Shown piece after piece: positions 23,858-32,331 of a stretch of DNA of 64,000 bases. Source of the stretch: Desulfolutivibrio sulfoxidireducens (GTDB lineage: Bacteria > Desulfobacterota > Desulfovibrionia > Desulfovibrionales > Desulfovibrionaceae); NCBI RefSeq assembly GCF_013376475.1, contig NZ_CP045508.1, forward strand, positions 2,888,001 through 2,952,000, written 5' to 3'. The notes beneath the pieces were generated by a model. The model was not told where the DNA came from. It saw nothing but the letters and a program-made list of their open reading frames with translations, and did not search any database. How positions within the stretch are numbered: the stretch's first letter is position 1; every line of letters starts with the position of its first letter. The position numbers and the translations under genes were made by a program.

Positions 23858-24802
23858 TCAGGCCGCCTTGCCCGTCAGGTCGGCCAGGGCCGCCCCGATC
23901 TCCGGAAAGCCGAACCGGAATCCCAGGGCTGACAGCCGGGAGGGGACCACCCGCAGGCTGGCCAGAAGCGCGGCGTCGGCCATCTCCCCAAAGGCCAGAC
24001 GCAGGGCGAAGGCCGGGACGCGAAGCACTGTGGGCCGGCCAAGGACCTGGCCCAGGGCGTCGCTTAAGCCCTTTCCGGTGACGATGCCCGGCGCGGCAAG
24101 GTTGAAGGGCCCCATGGCCTCGGCGCACTCCATGAGAAACATCATGGCCCGGGCCTCGTCGAGGGCGTGGATCCAGGGGAACCAGGCCCGGCCGTCGCCG
24201 ATGGGGCCGCCAAGGCCCAACCGGAAGGGCGCGAGCATGCGGGGGAAGGCCCCGCCGTCCGAGCCCAGCACCACGCCCGTGCGCGCCACCACCCGGCGCA
24301 CGCCCATGTCCTCCACCTCACGGGTGCTTTGTTCCCACATAACCGCCGTCTCGGCCAGAAAGCCCTTGCCCGGGGGCGCGGACTCATCGAGCACCTGTTC
24401 CCCCCGGTGGCCGTAATAGCCCACGGCCGAGGCCTGCACCACCACCCGGGGCCTGGCCCTGGCCGCGGCCTGGACCACGGCCGACCCGGCGGCAAGCCGG
24501 CTCTCCACGATATCCCGCTTTTTTTCGGCGCTCCAGCGTCCGTCGGCGATGTTTTCCCCGGCCAGATTGATCACGGCCGCGTCCTCGGCCAGATGCCCCC
24601 AGCCCCGATCCGTCATGCCGTCCCAGACCACATGGTCCACCTTGCCGGCGGGCTGGCCATCCGGACCGGGCGCATGCGAAGTCGCGGGGGGAGATGATCG
24701 CGGACGTCTGGTCAAAACGACGACGTCATGGCCCCGCCGCGTCAAAAGCCGGGTCAGGGCCCTGCCGATGAAGCCGGTTCCGCCGGTAATGACAACGCGC
24801 AT
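23858..24802 (-). CDS. TIGR01777-family NAD(P)-dependent epimerase-like protein
   Basis: 314 residues. The N-terminus ITGGTGFIGRALTRLL is a Rossmann NAD(P) site. VINLAGENIADGRWSAEKK and the SxV..YYG stretch ASAVGYYGHRG are typical of the YfcH/TIGR01777 branch of extended SDR proteins. C-terminal FPWIHALDEARAMMFLME and GPFNLAAPG also fit. Physiological substrates of this family are not established. It converges on pgeF, 29 bp away. Confidence 0.85.
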   Translation of the reverse strand: MRVVITGGTGFIGRALTRLLTRRGHDVVVLTRRPRSSPPATSHAPGPDGQPAGKVDHVVWDGMTDRGWGHLAEDAAVINLAGENIADGRWSAEKKRDIVESRLAAGSAVVQAAARARPRVVVQASAVGYYGHRGEQVLDESAPPGKGFLAETAVMWEQSTREVEDMGVRRVVARTGVVLGSDGGAFPRMLAPFRLGLGGPIGDGRAWFPWIHALDEARAMMFLMECAEAMGPFNLAAPGIVTGKGLSDALGQVLGRPTVLRVPAFALRLAFGEMADAALLASLRVVPSRLSALGFRFGFPEIGAALADLTGKAA

Positions 24803-25058
24803 GGTTCCTCCTTTGCAAAACCCGAAGGATCACCCTATGCCTCCGCCTATACCTGAATCGGCAAACTCCCGGCAACCACGAAACGGAAGAAACGGCCGCG
24901 GACTCTCGCGCAAAAACATCCATAGAGCCGTGTGCGATAAACGGAAACACGTCCCAGGGACCTCGCCACAGCCTCCCACACGGTCACTCCCACGGAGTGT
25001 GACAGGGCAAAGCCCGTTGCCCGCCGGAGGGTGTGCCGCCGCCTCTTTTTCAAAGGGC

Positions 25059-25703
25059 TCAGTAGGTGAAATCGAGGCGGTAGCGGACCTTGGGAACGAC
25101 GTCGAAGGACCAGAAAAACAGGGCGTTGCGTAAAAAGGCGGACACGTCCCCGCGCCCGAGTCCGATGCCGAGAACCAGCACATAGGCCTCACCGCGCTCC
25201 AAAAGGTCCCAGGAGCCCAGGTCCATGGTCATCTCGCCGAAGGCCCGGCGCAGGACCTCGGCCAGATCCGGGCCGGACACGGCCGGGACCTCCGGGGTGG
25301 CGGCGGTCCGCGAAGAGTCCGGCGCGGGAGAGGCCGACGAGGGCTCGACCACGTATTCGTCCCCGGCCTTGCGCAGCACGGCCATCCGGGAGGTCTCGGC
25401 CACCTGCCGGTCCCACAGGAGTTCCCCCTTGCGCGACAGGCGGGCATCCAGGCGCAGGGCCAGGACCTCGCCCTCGGCCAGGGCCGTGTGAAGCGGCGCG
25501 AGATCGGGAATGGACAGTCCGAAACGGACCTGGATCTTGCCGTCGTGGTTGTTCAGGACCAGGTTGCTGAGGTCCAGGGAGGCGGCCAGGGCGGACGCGG
25601 CGAACACGGTCCAGGCCAGGACCGCGACGAGGCACGCGACGACACCGCGCCGCGCGCCCCCGCCCGTCCTATGCGAAATATCTTGTCCGAAAGAACCGGC
25701 CAT
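25059..25703 (-). CDS. DUF4390-like exported protein
   Basis: 214 residues. A basic N-terminus and hydrophobic stretch (VVACLVAVLAWTVFAASALAA, about 21-41) predict a signal peptide. The mature part (LDLSNLVLNNHDGKIQVRFG, then LRLDARLSRKGELLWDR) has alternating strands and ends with VVPKVRYRLDFTY, resembling DUF4390 proteins. A Pro and Ser-rich insert lies near 120-145. Those proteins often sit next to sensor kinases, but here no kinase is adjacent. Function is unknown. The start at 25703 has GGAAGGA upstream. Confidence 0.65.
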   Translation of the reverse strand: MAGSFGQDISHRTGGGARRGVVACLVAVLAWTVFAASALAASLDLSNLVLNNHDGKIQVRFGLSIPDLAPLHTALAEGEVLALRLDARLSRKGELLWDRQVAETSRMAVLRKAGDEYVVEPSSASPAPDSSRTAATPEVPAVSGPDLAEVLRRAFGEMTMDLGSWDLLERGEAYVLVLGIGLGRGDVSAFLRNALFFWSFDVVPKVRYRLDFTY

Positions 25704-25857
25704 GATCCTTCCCCGTCGAAACACCGGCCCGGGACATCCCCGCCATGCCGCACACGTGGCCTAAACCAAGCGGCCACGCTTTGACAACACTTCTCGCCCG
25801 GGGCTACATCATGCCCCCATGCCCCAGGGGGCGCGACCCCGACTTCCCGGAGCCGTC

Positions 25858-26322
25858 TTGAAACCGATCCGCTTCGTCTTCGTGGGCCAGGCCAAGGCCC
25901 CCTTCTTCCGGCAGGCCGAGGACCACTACCTTGAGGCCGTGAACCGAAGTATCGCCGCCACGCGGGTCGTGGTCAAGGACGCCCGTGCCGGCCGGCCGGC
26001 CGAGCGCAACACGGCCGAGGGCCGAGGCCTCCTGGAACGCCTGGGTCCCAGGGATTTCGTCGTGGTCCTGGACGGCCGGGGAAAAATGTACGACTCCCTG
26101 GGTCTGGCCGCCCGCCTGCGGGTCCTGGTGGAGGACCCGGGCCGCGCGCCGTGCTTCGTGGTGGGCGGGGCCTACGGCCTCTCGGACGAGGTCCTGGCCA
26201 GGGCCGACGAGATCGTAAGCCTCGGGCCGGGCACCCTGCCCCATGAACTGGCCCGGGTGGTGCTTCTGGAACAGATCTACCGGGCCACGGCGATTTTGCG
26301 CGGGGCTCCGTACCATCATTAA
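25858..26322 (+). CDS. rlmH: 23S rRNA pseudouridine-1915 N3-methyltransferase
   Basis: 154 residues from a TTG start, the usual size for RlmH. Family features are the SPOUT fold motif FVVGGAYGLSDEVL, VVLDGRGKMYDS, and the C-terminal LPHELARVVLLEQIYRATAILRGAPYHH. It methylates pseudouridine 1915 in helix 69 of 23S rRNA using AdoMet. TTG at 25858 has GGAG seven bases upstream and begins the conserved LKPIRFVFVGQ; an ATG at 25819 would add 13 atypical residues. Confidence 0.93.
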   Translation: MKPIRFVFVGQAKAPFFRQAEDHYLEAVNRSIAATRVVVKDARAGRPAERNTAEGRGLLERLGPRDFVVVLDGRGKMYDSLGLAARLRVLVEDPGRAPCFVVGGAYGLSDEVLARADEIVSLGPGTLPHELARVVLLEQIYRATAILRGAPYHH

Positions 26323-26354
26323 CGCTCCCGCCGCGTCCCGGCAAAGGAGAAACC

Positions 26355-26570
26355 ATGCTCGACCCGTCGTATCTGGAAAAAATCGAGGCCTACATCCGCT
26401 CGGGGGACCTGGAATTCGACTTCGACAACGGCGATGACGACCGCAAAGGGGCCATCCTCGACTACCTGGAGCGGCTCATGGACCTGGCCGAACTGGCCGA
26501 CGAGACAGCCACCAAGCTGATCTTCAAAGGGTCTTTGGGGGCCATGGTCGGGATAAAAAGCGAGAAATAA
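26355..26570 (+). CDS. Small conserved-looking acidic protein
   Basis: 71 residues with an ideal AAAGGAG before its ATG. The sequence is rich in Asp and Glu (LEFDFDNGDDDRKGAILDYL) and predicted helical. It resembles no named family that I recognise. It follows rlmH by 32 bp on the same strand. Its last 109 bp overlap the 3' end of rsmG on the other strand, so one of the two ends may be misjudged, but its good start signal argues that it is real. Confidence 0.6.
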   Translation: MLDPSYLEKIEAYIRSGDLEFDFDNGDDDRKGAILDYLERLMDLAELADETATKLIFKGSLGAMVGIKSEK

Positions 26571-27244
26571 CGGTCCTTTCCGGCCACGCGGTAGGCCTTT
26601 TCGGCGAAAACGGCGAACCCGGCCCCGCCGACCACCCCGGGAGCGGCCGCCGGCCGTTCGGTGGTCATGGCCAGCACGGCGTACGGCCGGCCGAGGGGAC
26701 CGACATGCCCGGCCGCGAAGGCCAAAAACTTCTGCCAGGGCAGAAAGGCCCGGGACAGGCACACCACCATTCCCGGCCGGTCCGGGGCCACGAGCCGCGA
26801 CGGCGCGTCCTCGGCCTTGCCCGCGAACACCGTGGTCCGGGAAAGGCCCAGCCGGGCCAGGGCCTCCTTGAGAAACACGGCCCGCTTGGCCCGGATTTCG
26901 ATCAGGGCGTAGTCGCCGCGCGGCCAGACGATGCGTAGCGGAATGCCCGGCAGCCCGGCCCCGGCCCCGAAGTCCAGGCACACGGGCTCGCCGCCGGCCG
27001 ACCCGAGAAGCGTCGCCACCTCCGGGGAATCAAGGAAGGCGGCCAGATGCGGGCTGTCGGCCACAAGTTCGTCCAGGACCACGGTCCAGGCCGAGGGGCC
27101 GACCAGATTGACCCGGCGGTTCCAGGCGACGAGCACGTCCAGGTAGACGGCCAGCTTTTCGGCCTGTTCCGGCGTGACGCGCAGGTCCTGGGCGGCCAGG
27201 CGACCGGCCACGGCGGCGGCGGTGATGGCTGGGGGCGGGGTCAT
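26462..27244 (-). CDS. rsmG: 16S rRNA 7-methylguanosine methyltransferase
   Basis: 260 residues. Signatures of RsmG/GidB: LVAWNRRVNLVGPS in the N-terminal region, VCLDFGAGAGLPGIPLRIVWP for AdoMet binding, and LIEIRAKRAVFLKEALARLGL. It methylates G527 of 16S rRNA; loss confers low-level streptomycin resistance elsewhere. Start is taken at ATG 27244 (MTPPPAITAA); an upstream ATG (27331) is possible. The last about 27 residues, after YFSLFIPT, are beyond the usual family end and lie antisense to the small protein gene. Confidence 0.88.
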   Translation of the reverse strand: MTPPPAITAAAVAGRLAAQDLRVTPEQAEKLAVYLDVLVAWNRRVNLVGPSAWTVVLDELVADSPHLAAFLDSPEVATLLGSAGGEPVCLDFGAGAGLPGIPLRIVWPRGDYALIEIRAKRAVFLKEALARLGLSRTTVFAGKAEDAPSRLVAPDRPGMVVCLSRAFLPWQKFLAFAAGHVGPLGRPYAVLAMTTERPAAAPGVVGGAGFAVFAEKAYRVAGKDRYFSLFIPTMAPKDPLKISLVAVSSASSARSMSRSR

Positions 27245-27403
27245 GTCGGTGACGGTTCCTGTGGCGGCCGTAGCCGCAGGGCGGACGTACCTCGGCCGGA
27301 AGAATTTGGGAAGGGGTACGGCGGACAGCAAAAAAGGCGTCCCCCGGCCCGGCCACAGGCAACCGGAGACAGGGGACGCCGCGTTCTCGCGAGACGCGAG
27401 GGC

Positions 27404-29059
27404 TTACATGTCCCGGGTCAGGTCCATCTTGCGGATGGCGGCCCGCTTGATCTTGCCGCTTATGGTCTTGGGCAGCTCCGGCACGAACTCCACGATACGC
27501 GGATACTTGTACGGCGCGGTCTCGGCCTTGACGTGGTTCTGCAACTCCCTGGCCAGCTCGTCCGAGGGCTCGTATCCCGCCGACAACACCACCGTGGCCT
27601 TGACCGCCTGGCCCCGCACCGGGTCCGGGACCCCGGTCACCGCCGCCTCGATCACGGCCGGATGGGTGATCAGCGCGCTTTCCACCTCGAAGGGGCCGAT
27701 GCGGTAGCCGCTGCTTTTTATCAGGTCGTCGATGCGCCCCAAAAACCAGAAATACCCGTCCTCGTCCATCCAGGCCTTGTCCCCGGTATAGTACACCCCG
27801 TCGTGCATGACGGTCCTGGTCTTCTCCGGCTCATCCAGATAGCCGGTGAAAAGCCCGAGGTTCTTCCCCGGCCCGAGCCTTAAGCAGATCTCGCCCTCCA
27901 CCCCCGGCGGGCACGGCTCGCCGCGCTCGTCGAGCAAAATCACATCCCAGCCCGGCGTGGGCCGGCCGATGGACCCGGGCTTGGGGGTCATAAACGGAAA
28001 GGTGGCGATCTGCAGGCAGGTCTCGGTCTGGCCGTAGCCCTCGTAGATGGGCATGCCCGTGGCCTTTTTCCAGGCGTGGAACACGCTGTCGTTGAGGAGT
28101 TCTCCGGCCGTGGTGCAGTGCCTTAAGCGCGACAGGTCGTATTTCGAGAGGTCCTCGCGGATAAGGAACCGGTACACCGTGGGCGGGCCGCAAAACGAGG
28201 TCACCCCGTTTTTGGAGAGCACCTCCAAAAGCTCGGCCGGCACGAACTTGCCCCGGAAATCCCACACAAAGACCACGGCTCCGGCCATCCACTGCCCGAA
28301 GAACTTGCCCCACACGGACTTGCCCCAGCCCGTGTCGGCCAGGGTCAGGTGGATGTCCCCGGGCGCCAGGTCGTGCCAATAGACCCCGGTGGCCAGATGG
28401 CCCAGGGGATAGGCGTGGGTGTGCACCACCATCTTGGGCATGCCTGTCGTGCCCGAGGAAAAAAAGACCAACAGGGGATCGTCGCGCCTCGGAGAATCGG
28501 GGGTACGCGGGAAGTCCGTTGCGGCCTGCCTGCCGATCTCCTCGAAAGACACCCAGCCAGGGGGAAGCTCGCGACCGCCCACCTGGACCATGACCGACAG
28601 GCCGTGGCAGGCGGACCGGGCGGCCTCGATGCGCGGCACGATGGAGTCCTCCACGATGACCGCCTTGATCTTGGCGTAGTTGACCCGGAATTCGATGTCG
28701 TGAGGGGTCAGGAGGTTCGGGGAGGGCACGGGCACGGCCCCGATCTTCATCAGCGCCAGAAAGGTCACCCACCACTCCACCCGGCGGTACAGGATGACCA
28801 TGATCCGATCGCCCTTGGCGATGCCGAGCCGGGTGAAGGCATTCGCCATGCGGGCCGATTCGCGACTGAAAAAAGCCAGGTCGTAATCCCGGCGAGTTCC
28901 ATGCGGGCCGATATGGATCATGGCCGGCCGGGAGGGGTCCTCCCGGGCGACCTCATCCACGAAATCGAAGGCGAAATTGTAGTCCTCGGGGACATCAACA
29001 TGAAATTGTTCGCGAAATTCCCTGTATGAGGTGGGCGCAAGTTTTTCCGGGGTCTTCAC
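27404..29059 (-). CDS. AMP-binding acyl-CoA synthetase (medium-chain/acetyl type)
   Basis: 551 residues, one ANL-superfamily adenylating enzyme. P-loop LLVFFSSGTTGMPKMVVHTH, aromatic motif YEGYGQTETC, the Asp region GVYYTGDKAWMDEDGYFWFLGRIDDLIKSSGYRIGPFEVE and the catalytic Lys in PKTISGKIKRAAIR are all intact. It activates a carboxylate to acyl-AMP and then acyl-CoA; the pattern is closest to medium-chain or acetyl-CoA-type AcsM. GTG start with GGGAG upstream. The XRE-cupin gene 45 bp upstream is probably its regulator. Confidence 0.9.
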   Translation of the reverse strand: MKTPEKLAPTSYREFREQFHVDVPEDYNFAFDFVDEVAREDPSRPAMIHIGPHGTRRDYDLAFFSRESARMANAFTRLGIAKGDRIMVILYRRVEWWVTFLALMKIGAVPVPSPNLLTPHDIEFRVNYAKIKAVIVEDSIVPRIEAARSACHGLSVMVQVGGRELPPGWVSFEEIGRQAATDFPRTPDSPRRDDPLLVFFSSGTTGMPKMVVHTHAYPLGHLATGVYWHDLAPGDIHLTLADTGWGKSVWGKFFGQWMAGAVVFVWDFRGKFVPAELLEVLSKNGVTSFCGPPTVYRFLIREDLSKYDLSRLRHCTTAGELLNDSVFHAWKKATGMPIYEGYGQTETCLQIATFPFMTPKPGSIGRPTPGWDVILLDERGEPCPPGVEGEICLRLGPGKNLGLFTGYLDEPEKTRTVMHDGVYYTGDKAWMDEDGYFWFLGRIDDLIKSSGYRIGPFEVESALITHPAVIEAAVTGVPDPVRGQAVKATVVLSAGYEPSDELARELQNHVKAETAPYKYPRIVEFVPELPKTISGKIKRAAIRKMDLTRDM

Positions 29060-29104
29060 GTTCGGCTCCCTTTAAGCAATCGGCACGGCCGCCGTTTGTC
29101 GCGG

Positions 29105-29665
29105 TTAGATGATCACATCCAGGAATTCGGCCTCGCAATCGTCAAGGCCGCGCATGGCGTGGGGGGTGCGGGAATCGAAATACAGCGAGTCGCCCGGCTC
29201 CAGGACCGCAACCTCGTCGCCCAGGCGCACTTCCAGGCGTCCCCGCAGCATGTAGATGAATTCCTCGCCCAGATGCCGGTTGCACTCGACGGCGCTTTCC
29301 GGCTTGGGGGGCACGGTGACCAGAAAGGGTTCCATGGCCGGCTTGCGGAACCGGTAGGCCAGGCTGTGGTACGTGTAGGCCTTGCGCCGGTCCACGGACA
29401 GGCCATGCCCGGCCCGGACCAGGGAATAGGCGTGCAGGTGGGCCTCGCCGCCGGTCAACAGGGTGGTCAGATCCACGTTGCAGGCCTTGGCCACCTTGTA
29501 CAGGTAGCTGACGGGAATCTCCCGGTCGCCGGACTCGTAGGCCAAAACATCCGCGGCCTCGACCCCGGTCTTTTCGGCCATGGCCTCGGGGGAAAATCCC
29601 ATGATCTCGCGAATGCCGCCAAGCCGCATGGCGATGTCCCTGACCGGACCGACTTCCTCGTTCAT
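29105..29665 (-). CDS. XRE-cupin transcriptional regulator
   Basis: 186 residues. Residues 8-62 form a Cro/C1 helix-turn-helix (EAMAEKTGVEAADVLAYESG). Residues about 105-186 form a cupin (RHLGEEFIYMLRGRLEVRLGDEVAVLEPGDSLYFDSRTPHAMRGL). Such regulators sense small metabolites through the cupin. It lies immediately upstream of an acyl-CoA ligase gene on the same strand and is divergent from a second, similar regulator 211 bp away. The ligand, perhaps an acyl-CoA or carboxylate, is inferred from context. Confidence 0.88.
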   Translation of the reverse strand: MNEEVGPVRDIAMRLGGIREIMGFSPEAMAEKTGVEAADVLAYESGDREIPVSYLYKVAKACNVDLTTLLTGGEAHLHAYSLVRAGHGLSVDRRKAYTYHSLAYRFRKPAMEPFLVTVPPKPESAVECNRHLGEEFIYMLRGRLEVRLGDEVAVLEPGDSLYFDSRTPHAMRGLDDCEAEFLDVII

Positions 29666-29876
29666 GGCCGCTCCTGATGGCGAAAAGGTTGATCAAAAAG
29701 GCCAAAGGGCCTTGGGAGAGCGGTTTTTTCTTTTTCCGAATATTCTCCCGATGTCAAAGGGAAAATCGGCGGAAAAAGGTCGTGGGCGCCCAAAAAGGGA
29801 CTGGAATCCCGATGAAATATCCTGTACCGGAACCCGGGCGTCATGTCCCCGCCAAACCACGACCACGAGGTGTCGC

Positions 29877-30458
29877 ATGAACGGAAAAAAACTGGGCGAA
29901 CGTATCCGGGCCTTCCGGGAACTCCAGGACTTAAGCCGCGCGGATATGGCCGCGCGCACGGGACTTAGCGAGGAGTTCCTGACCAGTCTCGAAAATGACG
30001 ACATCTCCCCGTCGCTCGGCCCGCTTCTGAAAATCTCGCGCGCCCTGGGGGTCCGCCTGGGCACCTTCATGGACGACGAGATCGGCAGCGACTGTTGTCT
30101 GGTGCGCTGCAAGGACCTGGGCGGCACCGACGACGTGGTCATGCACACGGGCAAAACCAAGCGGGGCGCGGGGCTCAAGTTCCACTCCCTGGGCGCGGGC
30201 AAGTCCGACCGGCACATGGAGCCCTTTTTCATCGAGATATTTCCCGAGGAGGAAGGGACCGAGCCGGCCCTGTCCTCCCACGAGGGCGAGGAGTTCATCG
30301 TGGTGGTGTCGGGCGAGGTCGAGGTGGTCATCGCCCGGGAGACCCATGTCCTGACCCCGGGCGACAGCATCTACTTCAATTCCGTCATCCCCCACCACGT
30401 GGGCTGCGCGGGACCGGAAATGGCCGAAATCTACGCCGTCTTGTATCTCCCGGAATAG
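29877..30458 (+). CDS. XRE-cupin transcriptional regulator, second copy
   Basis: 193 residues with the same two domains: HTH residues about 6-60 (LSRADMAARTGLSEEFLTSLE) and cupin about 110-190 (SHEGEEFIVVVSGEVEVVIARETHVLTPGDSIYFNSVIPHHVGC). It is only distantly similar to the neighbouring copy. It ends 11 bp before the second acyl-CoA ligase, so the two are one operon. It probably senses the same class of ligand and controls the ligase and perhaps the symporter downstream. Confidence 0.88.
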   Translation: MNGKKLGERIRAFRELQDLSRADMAARTGLSEEFLTSLENDDISPSLGPLLKISRALGVRLGTFMDDEIGSDCCLVRCKDLGGTDDVVMHTGKTKRGAGLKFHSLGAGKSDRHMEPFFIEIFPEEEGTEPALSSHEGEEFIVVVSGEVEVVIARETHVLTPGDSIYFNSVIPHHVGCAGPEMAEIYAVLYLPE

Positions 30459-30469
30459 AGGAGCCGACC

Positions 30470-32125
30470 ATGTCCGAAGACACTCCCCTGTTCGACCTGA
30501 CCATGGGCCAGCTTCTGGCCAGGACCGCCGCCGCGCACCCCGACTCCGACGCCGTGGTCTATGTGGACCGGGACTTCCGCCTGACCTATTCCCAGTTCGA
30601 CAAGCTGACCGACGATCTGGGCAAGGGGCTCATGGCCCTTGGCGTCGAGAAGGGCGAGAAGGTGGCCGTGTGGGCCACCAACGTGCCCTACTGGGTGGCC
30701 CTGCAATACGCCACGGCCAAGATCGGGGCCATCCTGCTCACGGTCAACACCAACTACAAGCGAAACGAGCTCAAGTACCTCCTGACCAACTCCGAGGCCG
30801 AGAACATCTTCATCATCGACGGTTTCCGGGACTCGGACTACATCCAGATTCTCTACGACCTGGCCCCGGAACTGAAAACCATGGAACGCGGCCGCATAAA
30901 GAGCACCACCTTTCCGCATCTGAAGCGGGTGCTGTTCCTTGGCCATGAAAAACACCGGGGCATGTACAACATCCCGGAGATCCTGGGCCTTTCCCGCATG
31001 GTCACGGACGAGGAATTCGCCGCGCGCCAGGCCGCCCTGCATCCCGACGACGTGGTGAACATGCAGTACACCTCGGGGACCACCGGGTTTCCCAAAGGGG
31101 TCATGCTGTCGCACAAAAGCGTGGTCAATAACGGCTACTGGATCGGCGAGCGCCAGAGGTTTTCCCCAAAGGACCGGGTGTGCCTGCCGGTGCCGCTTTT
31201 CCACTGTTTCGGCTGCGTCCTCGGGGTCATGGCCTGCGTCAACCATGGGGCGGCCATGGTCTTCGTGGAGGCCTTCAACCCCATCGGGGTCATGACCTCC
31301 ATCGACCAGGAGAAGTGCACGGCGGTCTACGGCGTGCCGACCATGTTCATCGCCATCCTGGAGCACAAGCTTTTTGGCCGCTTCGACTTCTCCTCACTGC
31401 GCACGGGCATCATGGCCGGCTCGCCCTGCCCCATCCAGGTCATGCGCCAGGTCATGGACACGATGTTCATGAAGGAGATCACCATCTGCTACGGGCTGAC
31501 CGAGAACTCCCCGGTCATGACCCAGACCACGCCCGACGATCCCCTCAAATACCGGGTGGAATCCGTGGGCAAGGCCCTGCCGCACATCGAGGTCTGCGTG
31601 CGCGACCCCGAGACGGGCCTGGAAGTGCCGCGCGGCGTGCAGGGCGAGGTCTGCTGCCGGGGCTATTCGCTCATGAAGGGCTACTACAATAACCCCACGG
31701 CCACGGCCCAGGCCATCACCCCGGACGGCTGGCTCAAATCCGGGGACCTGGGGACCATGGACGAAAACGGGTATCTGGCCATCACCGGACGCCTGAAGGA
31801 CATGATCATCCGGGGCGGCGAGAACATCTATCCGAGGGAGATCGAGGAGTTCCTCTACACCCTGGACGGCGTCTCCGACGTGCAGGTGGCCGGGGTTCCC
31901 AGCCGCAAGTACGGCGAGGAGGTGGGGGCGTTCATCATCCTCAAAAAGGGCGTGACCATGGCCCCCGAGGACGTGCGCGACTATTGCCGGGGCCAGATCG
32001 CCTGGCACAAGATCCCGAAATACGTGGCCTTCGTGGACAGCTATCCCATCACCGCCAGCGGCAAGATCCAGAAGTACAAACTGCGGGAGTTGGCCGGCGA
32101 GATGTTCCCCGAGGCCATGGCATAG
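30470..32125 (+). CDS. AMP-binding fatty-acyl-CoA synthetase
   Basis: 551 residues. ANL motifs: P-loop MQYTSGTTGFPKGVMLSHKS, YGLTENSPVMTQT, the GWLKSGDLGTMDENGYLAITGRLKDMIIRGGENIYPREIEEFL stretch, and catalytic Lys in PITASGKIQKYKLRE. Pattern is nearest FadD3/FadK-like long- or medium-chain acyl-CoA synthetases. It makes acyl-CoA from a carboxylate, ATP and CoA. The XRE-cupin regulator lies 11 bp upstream and a sodium symporter gene 206 bp downstream, suggesting uptake and activation of a carboxylate. Confidence 0.9.
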   Translation: MSEDTPLFDLTMGQLLARTAAAHPDSDAVVYVDRDFRLTYSQFDKLTDDLGKGLMALGVEKGEKVAVWATNVPYWVALQYATAKIGAILLTVNTNYKRNELKYLLTNSEAENIFIIDGFRDSDYIQILYDLAPELKTMERGRIKSTTFPHLKRVLFLGHEKHRGMYNIPEILGLSRMVTDEEFAARQAALHPDDVVNMQYTSGTTGFPKGVMLSHKSVVNNGYWIGERQRFSPKDRVCLPVPLFHCFGCVLGVMACVNHGAAMVFVEAFNPIGVMTSIDQEKCTAVYGVPTMFIAILEHKLFGRFDFSSLRTGIMAGSPCPIQVMRQVMDTMFMKEITICYGLTENSPVMTQTTPDDPLKYRVESVGKALPHIEVCVRDPETGLEVPRGVQGEVCCRGYSLMKGYYNNPTATAQAITPDGWLKSGDLGTMDENGYLAITGRLKDMIIRGGENIYPREIEEFLYTLDGVSDVQVAGVPSRKYGEEVGAFIILKKGVTMAPEDVRDYCRGQIAWHKIPKYVAFVDSYPITASGKIQKYKLRELAGEMFPEAMA

Positions 32126-32331
32126 CATCGCTCCCTTAAAAAATACGTCGGTATTTTTCAAGAAAGAATAATTATTTTAAATAGTTCCTTTGACAATTCA
32201 TATGCACGAATTCTGAGGACACGACACGAGCATCCATCCCCCGGCCGGGACACCGTCTCCGGCCGGGTCCAACCCCCGCCCCGCGTGGACCGCCGCGCCG
32301 GGACGTCCAACCTCCGGGAGCGTGGCCGTAG

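Noticed and set aside
29698-29713. Operator between the two XRE-cupin genes
   Set aside because: An inverted repeat is visible but no second site or promoter alignment supports a firm call; mentioned only as a lead.
32139-32158. Terminator AAAAATAC/GTATTTTT after the second ligase gene
   Set aside because: The stem is short and AT-only; not strong enough to annotate.
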